Assembly (NCBI RefSeq): GCF_964355755.1
Contig: NC_092674.1
Span: 14,701,001-14,765,000, forward strand
Direction of reading: 5' to 3'
Length of the DNA stretch: 64,000 bases
DNA from: Antedon mediterranea
Taxonomy: Eukaryota; Echinodermata; Crinoidea; Comatulida; Antedonidae
A program made the position numbers and the translations under genes. A model generated the notes under the pieces. It ran no database searches. It saw only the letters and a list, made by a program, of their open reading frames with translations, and was not told where the DNA came from. Each line of letters starts with the position of its first letter. The first letter of the stretch is position 1. Positions 12,481-22,230 of the stretch are shown here, piece after piece.

Positions 12481-13934
12481 CAGCAATCAGCAAAATGATC
12501 GTACATTTTCCACCGTTAAAAACACAGGTGACATAACATTTGAACATGTGAAAACCCAATCTAACATTGGATACGCACCTGGCAAAGGTAGCAATTTTTC
12601 CGGTTAGAAGACTGAAACAGGGCTGTAACCAGGTTTGACGGCGGGGTGGATCGTTAAGTTGTTTAGTGGAACCATACCCTCGAATTTTTTTTTCTCTAAA
12701 GGCCTATGTATGGCCGCAAATCGCATTTCCGGCTAATCTCTTTTGTTTATGAACTATATAATTTGGTGTAATTTCCAGCCCACGAATTTCAATTGCCGAC
12801 CTTATTGCCGACCTTAAATTGTCAGAAGACGGCATTCTCTTGCCGACCACCGAAACAATAGGCTAGATCCCTCCAGGCTCCCTTTAAGCCTCCTAGCAAC
12901 AACATGGTACATTAAGGGATCGTATCATTGAGACTTTAACAGGCATATTCACCATCATGTGGTGTTTAGGTAACAAACCATGGAATTAAGATGATCCCTG
13001 AATTCACTCAACCATTGCATCTTGCACTTGTGTGAGCTGCATGCTTTCTCTCTATACTATCAAGCAGCTGGCTGGGCACGTCACACGCAGCAGAGACCTG
13101 TGTAGGGGAATACCCTTTTATTTCAAGCAAACAACTATGCTCTGTGTACGGCTAGCTCCAGAACCACGATGTTCAGCAGTTATGAAATAGAATTTATCTT
13201 GTAAATTTAGTGTTAGGTTTTTATATCTTAGTTAAAATATACTTTATATTCTTATGTCGATTTATATTAATTAAATTTATTAAGGCTTGACTAGGCCTGT
13301 AGTAAACAATCGTAGTGTTGTGTTAGTATGCCCAGAAAAAAAAGTGGGAGGCCAAGCGGAACTCGCTGTTCAGCAGGGGATACGATTCCCCCGATTCCCC
13401 CCCCCCCCCCCAGGTTACGGGCCTGTGAAAGATTGAGTATTGGAGCGACAGCCAGCCACGAAAGTACGTTCGTTTTGCTGATCGCTAGCGTGTTACATAC
13501 GATCAGTAGGAGTGTATTTTTTTAAGGTGGCCTCACACCCACAGCACAGCGTCACAATTGTGTATGAGATGCCCGCGATGGCGGCTTAGATAAAAGACGC
13601 CAAAAACCACAGTCAACTGACCGCATGTTAATGTACTGATAAGCAGTGCGTCTTCCCACGAGTTGTCAGTCAGGATGTTGTGTATTTCATATCATCTTAC
13701 TTGAATATCATACTGTACTGTACTGTGACTCATTTGAAGCCATATCATATATCGTATATTTTATTCTTATCTTATATTTTCTTTCTTTTCTTTCTTCTAT
13801 CCCTTCTTTGTATTTTATTTTTTTGACTTGTTACCCAGCCCGATCGAACGCTTCTCAACCCGGTAAAATCCGCCAGGGGGGTATTCCGCCCCCCCTGCCC
13901 CCCGCCTGTTACGCCACTGGTGGGACGAACGTCT
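12480..13934. other. MULE interior, repeats but no gene seen
   Basis: Mixed-composition sequence with a C homopolymer at about 13397-13410 and a C-rich stretch at 13878-13908. The frames at 13328-13525 and 13646-14044 cover these low-complexity runs and look like nothing known. Confidence 0.4.
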
Positions 13935-14087
13935 CCAGGGCCGAATTTTTTGTTGAATTTCATGCCTCGCACTTTTGGGAAATAATAAAATGGTGCCTCG
14001 CATTTTTTGGTGACGGTAAAACGATGCCTCGCATAAATATTTGACTTGCCTCGCTTGCCTCGCGTGCCTCGCACTTTGTTACTACCC
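13935..14087 (-). repeat. Right terminal inverted repeat of the MULE
   Basis: The reverse complement begins GGGTAGTAACAAAGTGCGAG and carries the same series of GCGAGGCA modules as 1517-1662. It is followed at 14088-14096 by the second copy of the 9-bp target duplication. Confidence 0.85.
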
Positions 14088-14096
14088 AAGCAGAGT

Positions 14097-15085
14097 GGTA
14101 GTCAAAGGATTACAGACAAACATCAGAGAGATATAAAATTCAAACAAAACATGAATCGAAGATTTACAAACAAATATCATAGTGATTCAGTGTTCCGAAA
14201 AAATGTTATGAATTTCAAATGAGAGGAAGTCCACATGTTCATATGTTGGTATGGGTCGAAAATGCTCCTGTTTTTAATGAAGATGAAGATAAGAAAGTTA
14301 TTGAATTTATTGATAAATATATTTTTTGTTCTGTGCCATATCAAACTGTAGATCCTGAAATGAATGCAATTGTCACCAGTGTGCAGATTCATAGTAAAAG
14401 ATATTCAAAATCGTGTAAAAAAAAGGGAACGAATTGCAGATTCAACTTCCCTAGACAGCCTTCTGAAAGAACATTTGTTATGAGACCTACAATTGTGGAT
14501 AAAAACAATGATGATGATAATGATGATGTTCATGCAAATAAACAAGCGCAAGAATTATTATCGTCAGTAAAAGATGCTTTAACTAAGGAACAAACGTTTG
14601 AAAGTGCGAAAGAACTTTTTAAAAGTTTAAATATTACCCAGAGTGTATATGAGGAAGCAAATAATTGTATAACTACTGAAGAAAAAATTGTTTTAAAGAG
14701 AAACCCTTCAGATGTCTGGGTAAATCAATACAATCCTTCTTTATTGAGAGCATGGAATGCTAATATGGATATTCAGTATATTACCAGTGTATATGCATGT
14801 GTTACGTATGTTATAGGATATATGTCAAAATCTGAACGGGAAATGGGCTTACTTTTATCTCATGCAGCAACAGAAGTGAAAGAAGGAAATGAAAATGCCA
14901 GACAAAGCTTAAGTAAACTTGGTCATGTGTACATGAATAATAGAGAAGTGTCGGCGCAAGAAAGTGTTTATCGTGTTTGTAGTTTAAGATTAAAAGAATG
15001 TTCAAGAAAAGTTGAATTTATCCCAGTAGGACCTAATCCTGTTAGAATGAGTTTACCACTAAGTGTAATTAAAAACAGTGGATGA
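14097..15085 (+). pseudogene. Helentron Rep: HUH and two-tyrosine region, deleted N-terminus
   Basis: After the MULE the repeat frame runs to a stop at 14219-14221. The overlapping frame then gives EFQMRGSPHVHMLVW, the HUH metal-binding motif (His 6 and His 8 counting from the ATG at 14219). The relaxase twin tyrosines follow in CVTYVIGYMSK (Tyr 197 and 201). In an intact protein, Rep sequence of well over a hundred residues precedes HUH; here the repeats run straight into it, so that part was deleted. Rep nicks and transfers one DNA strand during rolling-circle transposition. The frame ends at 15085 and continues in another frame at 15078. Confidence 0.8.
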
Positions 15086-15332
15086 TAATCAAAGTGCGTG
15101 GTTGCCAAATAAATTAGACAAATATAAAGCTCGACCAAATAGTTCTGAATTTAATACAATGTGTCTTGCAACATTTTGTTCTTATTATAGAATATTAAGT
15201 ACATCAGAAATGAAAGGAAAAGCGCAAAGAAAGAACGTATTTCAATTACAAAAGCAATTAGGATTTGTCCAAAAAAGAACAAGGTCTGAAAATGCTATGG
15301 TACCCTCGGTTTCCAATGAATACAGCATCTGA
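15078..15332 (+). pseudogene. Helentron Rep-helicase linker, frameshifted
   Basis: Continues the Rep polypeptide after a frameshift near 15078-15085: DDNQSAWLPNKLDKY and FNTMCLATFCSYY fit the conserved linker between the Rep and helicase domains. A second frameshift near 15300 moves the reading back to the helicase frame; the residues around RTRSENAMV and YPRFPMN are where they join. Confidence 0.7.
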
Positions 15333-17151
15333 AAAATATTATATGAGTATATTGCAGTTATTTTTGCCATTTCCGACTTTTAAAACATATCAAGAATTTT
15401 ATGAGCTAGGATCAGTCAAATTGTATGGCTGTAAATTACAAAAAGTAAATGAAATAGTTAATAAAAATATGGAAAAGTATGACAAAAGCGCAGACGAAAT
15501 TGAACATGCAGAAGGGGTTTTAGCCAAATTTGGACCACAAGAAGATGCATGGGGCCTATTATGTCCGGAAAGTGAAAGAGAAAGGTTAGAAAATCCAAAG
15601 CCAAATGTAGACGTTGATGATGAAGAAAATGAATTTTCCGTTCCAGATTTTGGGCTTAAAAAAAATGAAACTTTTACAATAGAGTGTAATTTATCTAACA
15701 TTTCAAGACCAGAATTAAACAAAATGATTCGATCTTTAAATGAACAACAACAAAAAATATTTTATAAGACAAGACAATGGTGCTTAGATAAAGTTAATGG
15801 AAAACAACCTGAATCGTTTTATACTTTTATAACTGGAGGTGCTGGCACTGGAAAAAGTCACTTGGTTAATTGTATTTATAATGAAGCAACACATATTCTT
15901 GGAAAAATTATGGAAAATCCGGACGATTTGTCAATACTAAACCTAGCTCCTACAGGAATCGCAGCATATAATATTAAAGGTCACACCATTCATAGTGCTT
16001 TGTCTATTCCCATTCATATTTCACTTCCATATCAACCACTTGGGGAAGAAAAAATAAGTGCACTTCGTAATCAGTTGGGTCAATTGCAAATTGTTATTAT
16101 AGATGAAATATCAATGGTCAATCAAAAGTTACTTTGGTATATCCATGGACGACTACGGCAAATAAAACAAGTGCGTAATGATAGTCCATTTGGTAATATT
16201 TCAATAATTGCAGTTGGTGATTTTTATCAGTTACCGCCTGTTAAAGGTACTTCTTTATATAAAGAAAGTTTGGAAAGCTCATTGTGGAAAAATAACTTCA
16301 CAAAGGTTGAGTTAGATGAAATCATGAGACAAAAAGAAGACAAAGAATTTGCTGTATTATTAAACAAACTACGTACAAAGGAAAAAAGGGACTGTTTGTC
16401 TGATACCGATTTATCTATTTTAAAATCACGTGAAACAGGTGAACAATGTGAAGATGGTGTTCATATATACCCATGCAATAAGCAAGTTAATGAATGGAAT
16501 GAGAAAATGTTGCATAAAACCTGTACAGATAACATATGCATTGAAGCAGAAGATATTATTGTGAACAGCAAGAAACAAGACAAGCACTGTGGTAAACCTC
16601 GAAAATCACTTCAAACTAATTTACTAAATTATTTGTGGATTGCACTTAATGCCAGAGTGATGTTGATTAAAAATGTAGATGTTAAAAAAGGTTTGACAAA
16701 TGGATGTATTGGACATGTTGAAGGAATAATTAAGCCTAGTCAAAACGCTAAACCAATATCAATTAATGTGAAATTTGATAACAATGACATTGGTATTCAA
16801 GCAATTAAAATGTTTCAAGAATCTATTGGACAAAAATACAGTCGTAAGCAATTTCCCCTCAAATTAGCATATGCATGCACAGTTCATAAAGTGCAAGGAA
16901 TGACAATGGATAAAGCATTGGTTTGTCTTAAAAAAACGTTTGCGCCTGGACAAGCATATGTAGGTCTTAGTCGTGTTACATCAATATCTGGACTTAGCAT
17001 TGAACATGTTAATCCTAAGTTGATTTATTGTAATCCAAACATAAAGGAATATTTAAGCAATATGAATTCATACATACAATGTGATAAAGCAGTTAAAGAG
17101 CTGGCATCTAAATTTTGTATAATGTTACATAACATTGTTTATGAATTCTAG
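15265..17151 (+). pseudogene. Helentron Pif1-like helicase domain
   Basis: A 628-residue frame carries superfamily 1B helicase motifs. They are Walker A GGAGTGKS (191-198), Walker B IIDEISMV (about 278-285), motif III AVGDFYQLPPV, and the C-terminal YACTVHKVQGMTMD and YVGLSRVTSISGL motifs. All main motifs are intact within this frame; the first tens of residues before YPRFPMN are out-of-frame artefact. Pif1-type helicases unwind 5' to 3', and in Helitrons they displace the transferred strand. The frame ends in MLHNIVYEF and then shifts into the endonuclease frame, where SIICLTETWL follows. Confidence 0.85.
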
Positions 17152-17181
17152 TATCATATGTCTAACTGAAACATGGCTAAA
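17135..17181 (+). pseudogene. Helentron endonuclease, N-terminal piece
   Basis: The short frame SSIICLTETWLNK contains the ETWL signature of AP-type endonucleases found in Helentrons and non-LTR retrotransposons. The usual stretch between the start of the domain (MLHN at the helicase frame end) and this motif is shortened, so there is a deletion plus a frameshift. The frame is cut at the Harbinger target site TAA (17182-17184) and continues at 20255. Confidence 0.75.
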
Positions 17182-17184
17182 TAA
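17182..17184. repeat. Target-site duplication of the Harbinger element
   Basis: TAA before the left TIR and TAA again at 20252-20254 after the right TIR. A 3-bp TWA duplication is diagnostic for PIF/Harbinger. Confidence 0.9.
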
Positions 17185-17330
17185 AGCCTATTTTCCACTA
17201 GGCGAATTTGTTCGCGCGAATAATATATTTTCGCGGCGAAAAAATTCGCGCTACCTTTTACTTATTTTCCACGCGAGAGCGCATGACTTTGCGATTTTGA
17301 CTGTAGGCCTATGGTGATTAACATTACAGG

Positions 17331-18631
17331 ATGCCGGCTGTTAATTTAAGAAACCTTCTTTTAATCAAAATTAAGTTGTTAAGGCTTTTATTAATTCGAA
17401 GACAGAAACAACGAAGAATAAAATACAGAAAGAGGTTTTGGGTTAGACCGATTTACAGTGAAAGAGAACAAAAAGGAGAATACCACCTGTTAGTTAAAGA
17501 ATTGAAGCTGTATGACGCAGAGTACTTTTTTAGATGCTTTCGAATGTCACCAACAACGTTTGAGGAACTTTTGAGTTTGATTGCACCATTTATAACGAAA
17601 CAAGATACTAAATTAAGGAAATCCATCGGTCCCAGTGAGAGATTAAGTGTTTTCTTAAGATACTTAGTAACAGGCGATGCACAAGTCACAATTGCTGCAA
17701 GCTATGTATGAGTATGAGTCCATCGGTAGTTGGAAGAATAATTGATGAGATGTGTGGTGCTATATGGACAGTCCTAAAAGAGAAAGGCTTCATCAAACAT
17801 CCATCAACAGAGGAAGAGTGGAAAGGTATTTCTAATGAATTTTTCGAGTCATGGAATTTTCTCAACTGTGTTGGGTCTATAGACGGGAAGCATGTAGTGA
17901 TGCAAGCACCTAATAATTCAGGCTCATCATATTTTAATTACAAGAAAACCTTTAGTATTGTACTTATGGCGGTTTGTGATGCGAACTATAAATTTACTTT
18001 AGTAGACATTGGAGACAGTGGACGTCAGAGTGATGGTAGTGTATATGGATGTAGTTATTTGGGACATGCTATAGAGAATAACTTGCTCAACATTCCAGCT
18101 CGAGAGATGCTCCCAAATTCAGACAAAACATTGCCCTATGTGTTTGTTGGAGACGATGCTTTTGGATTAAAGAAGCATATGATGAAACCCTATCCTTCTT
18201 CACATTTAGAAACTGATCAACGAGTGTTTAACTATAGGCTGTCGAGAGCACGAAGAGTCATCGAAAACACCTTTGGTATAGCTGCAAGCAGATTTCGCAT
18301 TCTGAGGCCAATTATTGCCAAAGTACGGAAGGTTGTGCTCATAACGCAGTCTATTGTCGTTCTTCACAATTTCCTAATGAAACAAAATGCATCAAATGGT
18401 AATAAATATTGCCCATTACAATTTGTTGACAATGATGGGCCAACAGGGGTAACGCCAGGTGAATGGAGGCAAGATACCGATATTACTTTGCACGGTGGTC
18501 TACAATCGATACGTCGGATAGGTTCGAACAACTATTCCAAGGATGCTGCTGCCGTCAGAAATGATTATAAAGATTATTTTTACAATGAAGGCGCTGTACA
18601 ATGGCAATGGGGATTAGTTAACCGAACTTAA
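17331..18631 (+). pseudogene. Harbinger DDE transposase, one frameshift
   Basis: The first frame (17331-17711) gives the helical N-terminus, KRFWVRPIYSEREQKGEYH and TGDAQVTIAASY. The second (17708-18631) continues with SPSVVGRIIDEM and the catalytic core: VGSIDGKH (Asp 59), VFVGDDAFGLKKHMMKPY (Asp 149) and RVIENTFGI (Glu 186), numbered from 17708. The break lies at 17707-17716, where TATGAG is repeated as TATGTATGAGTATGAG, so a small tandem duplication probably shifted the frame. The core is otherwise intact. HARBI-type transposases cut as DDE nucleases and enter the nucleus with the help of the Myb/MADF-like partner. Confidence 0.88.
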
Positions 18632-18921
18632 AGAAATACAGTCGGTTTAATATAAAGGAAATCAATACTGTTACATCAATCCGATTTAATTAAAATGTAA
18701 ATAACGGTTTTTGTAGACGTATACAGTATAATACTTATTTGCACTATATAAATAACACTAAACAAATAATTATTTGTTTTAATTACAGTATACTATCCGA
18801 TCCGATTCAATTGAAATGTAAATAACAGTTTTCGTATACAGTATATAATTATTTGCAAAGACGCATTAAATGTTATTAGTAAATGGTAACATTAACAGTT
18901 CTTATGTTAAATATGTCTGTT

Positions 18922-19905
18922 TTACTCCTCGAATTCTATATCAAAAAGCAATTGGCTTATTTTAACCATAGCGAGTCGTTGTCTTCGGCGGTCAAATGCT
19001 GAAACAATTGGGATAAGGCTCCTGAAATGTAGAGCGACTTCATCTTCCTGTTGATTCGAACCCGATATCAAAGAATTAATGGCTTCCGATGTCGTTTCCA
19101 GTTGGTTTATTATCATTGTATCAAGTTCGTCATGTTGCTTTTTCCGTTTTATCGGTACTTGTGGTATCGTCGACACACAGGGATTAATATTCTCTTCATT
19201 AGAAGCATGCCTGGTAGTAGTACCACTACTTGTAGCTTGACAGTTGCTGACAGTTGGCTTGTTGGCTGTTTTTTCATGCAGAAATCTCATCTGTTCAAAA
19301 TACTTGCATTTCGGTAAAGACGTAGCGGCTGCCCCAGACCGTATCATTGAATTTCTCTTGTTTAGGCACTTCTTTAGTGTGTCAAATTATACCGAATTAA
19401 TACTTTAACTTTAATTTTTGTAGGCCTACCTACACGCGAGTAATTTATCCAAAATTGAAAATGGAATGTTCGAATAGGCCTGCCTGCGAGTAGGCTTGCT
19501 AGATAGAGTAGCCTAGGCCTAGCTAGTAGATTAGACCTAGGCTAGCTAGGCATGGCATACTAATTTAATATTAAGATATAGGGGCCTAGGCCTAGCATAG
19601 TTGTAGGCCTAGTCTAACCTAGTCCTAGTAGCCTAGTAGGCTCTACGCCTAGGTTAGCTAGGCTTACTTAGAGTTTGTTTTTACCTTCTCTATTGAAAAT
19701 TTCTCCTATTGTTTTCCAGGCGTTAACTTTAATTGCACGGTTTTTATACTGTTCAGAGTTAACATCCCACAGACATTTGTGTTTTCTGACTTCTTCTATG
19801 AAGAGTTCTTTGTTAAACAGACCTAGGCTTAGGCCTAAGCTTTCCTCCTCTGCTGGTGGTGGACTGCATGACTCCTGTGGCTGGGGTCCTGTCCCGACGA
19901 CTACG
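18922..19905 (-). CDS. Harbinger second protein, MADF and BESS domains
   Basis: Read on the minus strand. 18922-19400 encodes SGAAATSLPKCKYFEQMRFL (end of a MADF domain), a spacer, and a C-terminal BESS-like motif (FRSLIPIVSAFDRRRQRL with KISQLLFDI). 19675-19830 encodes the first half of the MADF domain (FNKELFIEEVRKHKCLWDVN, YKNRAIKVNAWKTIGEIF). A splice donor follows GEIFNRE at the lower end of that exon. The intervening AGGCCTA-rich DNA would be the intron; a clean in-phase acceptor was not found. No start Met is evident upstream of the acidic-proline leader. These proteins bind the TIRs and bring the transposase. Confidence 0.65.
19440..19675. repeat. AGGCCTA/CTAGG low-complexity tract
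   Basis: Dense overlapping AGGCCTAG words inside the presumed intron of the MADF gene. The same word family is scattered over the whole window (6310-6430, 40800-40930, 52525-52625, 61490-61510) and looks like a genome-wide habit rather than a property of this element. Confidence 0.7.
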
Positions 19906-20251
19906 ACGCCTGCTTCTGTTGCTCCAGTGCCGGTAGGTCTAGGCCTATTAGTATTTGGCCTAGGCCTAATTCTGTCTCTTCTAGATCTTTCACAGCACCA
20001 TCAATTGTCGGGGGGGCCGCCAGACGATTTGTTGACAACTCATTTCTCGAGCAGCTCTGTGATTGGTTGAGAAGTTTTCGCTTCACAAAAAGTAGAAACA
20101 ATTCGAACTAGTAAATTTCGCTGAAGCGAAAAATCAAAGGAACTAGAATTCGTCGAAGAAGGGAGTATGACAGACAGAAACTCGAATACGCATGCGCATA
20201 GCATGACGCTTTCGATTCGCGCGAACAAATTCGCCTAGTGGAAAATAGGCT

Positions 20252-20791
20252 TAAGGATGATGATTTGTTTGACTTAATTATAGATCCGTATAAATTGTAT
20301 CACAAAACAAGGTATGACTCATATTCTAAAAGAAATGATATCACTCTAAAATTAAAAAATCAGGCTCATGGTGGCGTTGCAGTCTATACCAAGAACAAAT
20401 TTACAAGCAGGTTAGATATACGTATTGACGACATAGAGGTAATTTCATTTGTAATAACATGTCCAATTTCAGTTGCTGTGTCAGTAATTTATAGACCTCC
20501 AAGCTATGATATTAAAACATTTTGTTACAATTTGAGGAAATTAGTAAACAGTTAAATAAATTAAGTACAAAATGTATCATAATGGGTGACTTTAATGAAA
20601 ATCTTTTTAAACAACCTTCTAGAGTGAATGATATAATGTTAGACAATGGGTATCAACAACATGTTACATGTTCTACTACTGAAAGTAATACATTGATTGA
20701 TCATGTTTATAGCAAAGGCCTAGATTCAATACAAGCAGAAGTAATTCCAATCTATTACAGTTATCATGAAGCCATTCAAATAACTTTTTGA
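20252..20791 (+). pseudogene. Helentron endonuclease, main part, frameshifted
   Basis: The frame from 17181 resumes after the second TAA with DDDLFDLIIDPYKL. It continues with AHGGVAVYTKN and VSVIYRPPSY, then shifts near 20530-20550 into CIIMGDFNEN, TLIDHVYSKG and YYSYHEAIQITF. These match the AP-endonuclease fold in order: the GGVAIY strand, the DFN active-site Asp/Asn, and the IDHVY motif. The usual terminal SDH motif reads SYH, so the key Asp is lost. The stop at 20791 fits the end of a Helentron protein. Confidence 0.8.
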
Positions 20792-21080
20792 CTTTAATCT
20801 TTATTATTTTTAGACATGTTTTATTAGCTATTTTTTTAGTATAACGTAATTGCTTTAAAAGAAAACAAACTTGAAAGAATTGAATGTAACAAATATAACT
20901 TAAATAAAAGAAATTCATAAACCAACTTAAAGATGGTAGAACTGTAAAAAAACTGGAAGGAACAAATACTTATAATAGTAAAGTAACATATAAGTGATTT
21001 ACATAGACATTTTCCAGATAACTTTGCTGAAGCATATTTTATTTTATTTATATAATTTGATCTTTGGTGGGGTGCGTACA
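20792..21080. other. Probable Helentron 3' tail
   Basis: AT-rich sequence after the endonuclease stop with no coding support. It leads to the candidate terminal hairpin at 21081. Confidence 0.4.
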
Positions 21081-21107
21081 ATTGAGGGACTAGTGCTGTT
21101 CCTCAAT
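21081..21107 (+). other. Candidate Helentron 3' hairpin
   Basis: ATTGAGG and CCTCAAT form a perfect 7-bp stem around a 13-nt loop, about 290 bp after the endonuclease stop. Helitron-type elements end with a short hairpin near the 3' terminus. No CTRR end was fixed, so this is a positional inference. Confidence 0.4.
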
Positions 21108-21172
21108 AGGTCTACTACGCCGAGAATGTTTAAGGAGTCGCTATCCAATCGGGTTTGAACTATACTTTGAAA

Positions 21173-21244
21173 GGCCCAGTGGTCTAATGATTAGGACATC
21201 TGCGTATACAAGAGGAGGTCCGGGTTCGAATCTCGTTAGGGGAA
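21173..21244 (+). other. tRNA-Glu-like pseudogene or SINE head
   Basis: 72 nt with an A box like that of tRNA-Glu (GTGGTCTAATGATTAGGA) and a B box GGTTCGAATC, at tRNA-Glu spacing. The anticodon stem cannot pair (ATCTG against AAGAG) and the acceptor stem is mismatched, so it is not a working tRNA gene. It may be the head of a tRNA-derived SINE. Confidence 0.55.
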
Positions 21245-21344
21245 ACTTTTTCTCATTCTCATAGATTTCATCATTTTATAGTTTCAAATGAATTCATACA
21301 TTTTTACAGTATATCACCGGACGGGTTAGAATTAATGTTTATTG

Positions 21345-21440
21345 CCTGTTGGGTTTATATATAAATCCAAAGGCAAACAATACTGAAAAGTGACAGTGCT
21401 GTGGGTATCAGTGGCTGGATACCCACAGCATTGTCATTTT
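21345..21440. repeat. Hairpin-bearing repeat, copy 1
   Basis: Starts TTTATATATAAATCCAAAGG and contains a strong hairpin at 21392-21435: an 18-bp stem, GACAGTGCTGTGGGTATC against its near-perfect complement with one G-T pair, and loop AGTGGCTG. A related copy at 48796-48862 keeps the left arm and loop but loses the right arm. Confidence 0.7.
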
Positions 21441-22230
21441 GTTTTTATGGTCTCATTGTATTTTCTTTTTTATTAAGATGATAGTTAGCCTATATAATGC
21501 AATTGAGTGTTCCGGTTTTCAAGTTTAGTCAGAAGAGATGAACACATGTCTGTGGTTACACAAAATGGGTTCCAAAAATGGAATATATTGTGTAATATAC
21601 TAAAAAAAATTTTGTTGCAATACAACTATCTCACAACAACAATGTACCACTTATACGTACGCCTATCTTGTTCTCGGGCTATTATATTGTATAGAAATAC
21701 TTTTATCTTATCATCATTTGAATATCTTGTTAATATAATAGATAATTATATTATTATTCTGATATCATGATACTTTTTACATTCATACTATTTGGCTAAT
21801 ACAGTTTTGAAAATTTTTCTTTTAGATTAACTCTCTCTTTTTTTGTTGCTATTTTATAATAATTATTGTATTTATTGATTTTTTAGCCACTCGGTATGTA
21901 CTTTAGGTTGGTATGCAGGTTGAGTTCAGAACTGAATGATGTGTTCACGTCTAAAATTAAAAGCCTTGTGAAAGAAAATTTGGTCACCATTTCCCCAATG
22001 TACAGTACAATTATTTATTACAGAATTAAGTTTTCGATATTGATATACAATTTGTCATAGACGAATACTTGTGGAAACTAATAAATGAAATGAGATTAAT
22101 TGAGATATTTTTTGTATTTATAACGTCGTCGATTTGTCATACTTTTTAAAGATGAAATAGACATAGGTTTAATAAACAGGACTGACGAGAAACTGATAAC
22201 CAACCAGAAATTGGACTTTAAAAAATGATC
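21440..22230. other. AT-rich DNA, no gene seen
   Basis: No frame longer than 87 codons and no recognisable motif. The frame at 21507-21770 has no family resemblance that I can see. Confidence 0.4.

Larger units (their letters stand above)
1517..14087 (+). mobile_element. Mutator-like transposon with an OTU-transposase gene
   Basis: A 12,571-bp element bounded by TIRs of about 140 bp, each made of reiterated GCGAGGCA words, and by a 9-bp direct duplication. It holds one spliced gene on the plus strand (3320-10696). It is inserted in the N-terminal repeat region of a Helentron. Its 5' end is present twice (1517-2265 and 2533-3290), and an 850-bp TA-flanked element lies in its fifth intron. Long TIRs, a 9-bp duplication and a zinc-domain transposase fit the Mutator superfamily, close in layout to the animal Phantom-type elements. 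The exon 7 frameshift means this copy is probably not autonomous. Confidence 0.85.
17185..20251 (+). mobile_element. PIF/Harbinger transposon, complete ends
   Basis: A 3,067-bp element with TIRs that match over at least 36 bp without a mismatch (AGCCTATTTTCCACTAGGCG at the start). The TAA duplication flanks it. It has the usual two genes in convergent orientation: a DDE transposase (17331-18631, plus) and a MADF/BESS DNA-binding protein (minus, 18922 to about 19900). The perfect TIRs suggest it is younger than the Helentron it splits. The transposase has one frameshift, so this copy needs help from elsewhere. Confidence 0.92.
905..21115 (+). mobile_element. Decayed Helentron, split by two DNA transposons
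   Basis: With the MULE (1517-14087) and Harbinger (17185-20251) removed, about 4.6 kb of one rolling-circle element remains. In order it has basic repeats, the Rep HUH motif and twin tyrosines, a Pif1-like helicase and an AP-endonuclease-like domain. That order (Rep-Hel-EN) is the Helentron layout known from fish, echinoderm and other animal genomes. An internal deletion removed the N-terminal part of Rep, and there are at least four frameshifts, so it is inactive. A 7-bp-stem hairpin at 21081-21107 is a candidate 3' terminal structure. The 5' end is not resolved. Confidence 0.8.

Noticed and set aside
14097-14221. Helentron repeats and Rep as one intact protein
   Set aside because: The repeat frame hits a stop at 14219-14221, where the HUH region is in another frame, so they cannot be translated together in this copy.
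21173-21244. Functional tRNA-Glu gene
   Set aside because: A and B boxes are good, but anticodon and acceptor stems do not pair. Kept only as tRNA-like.
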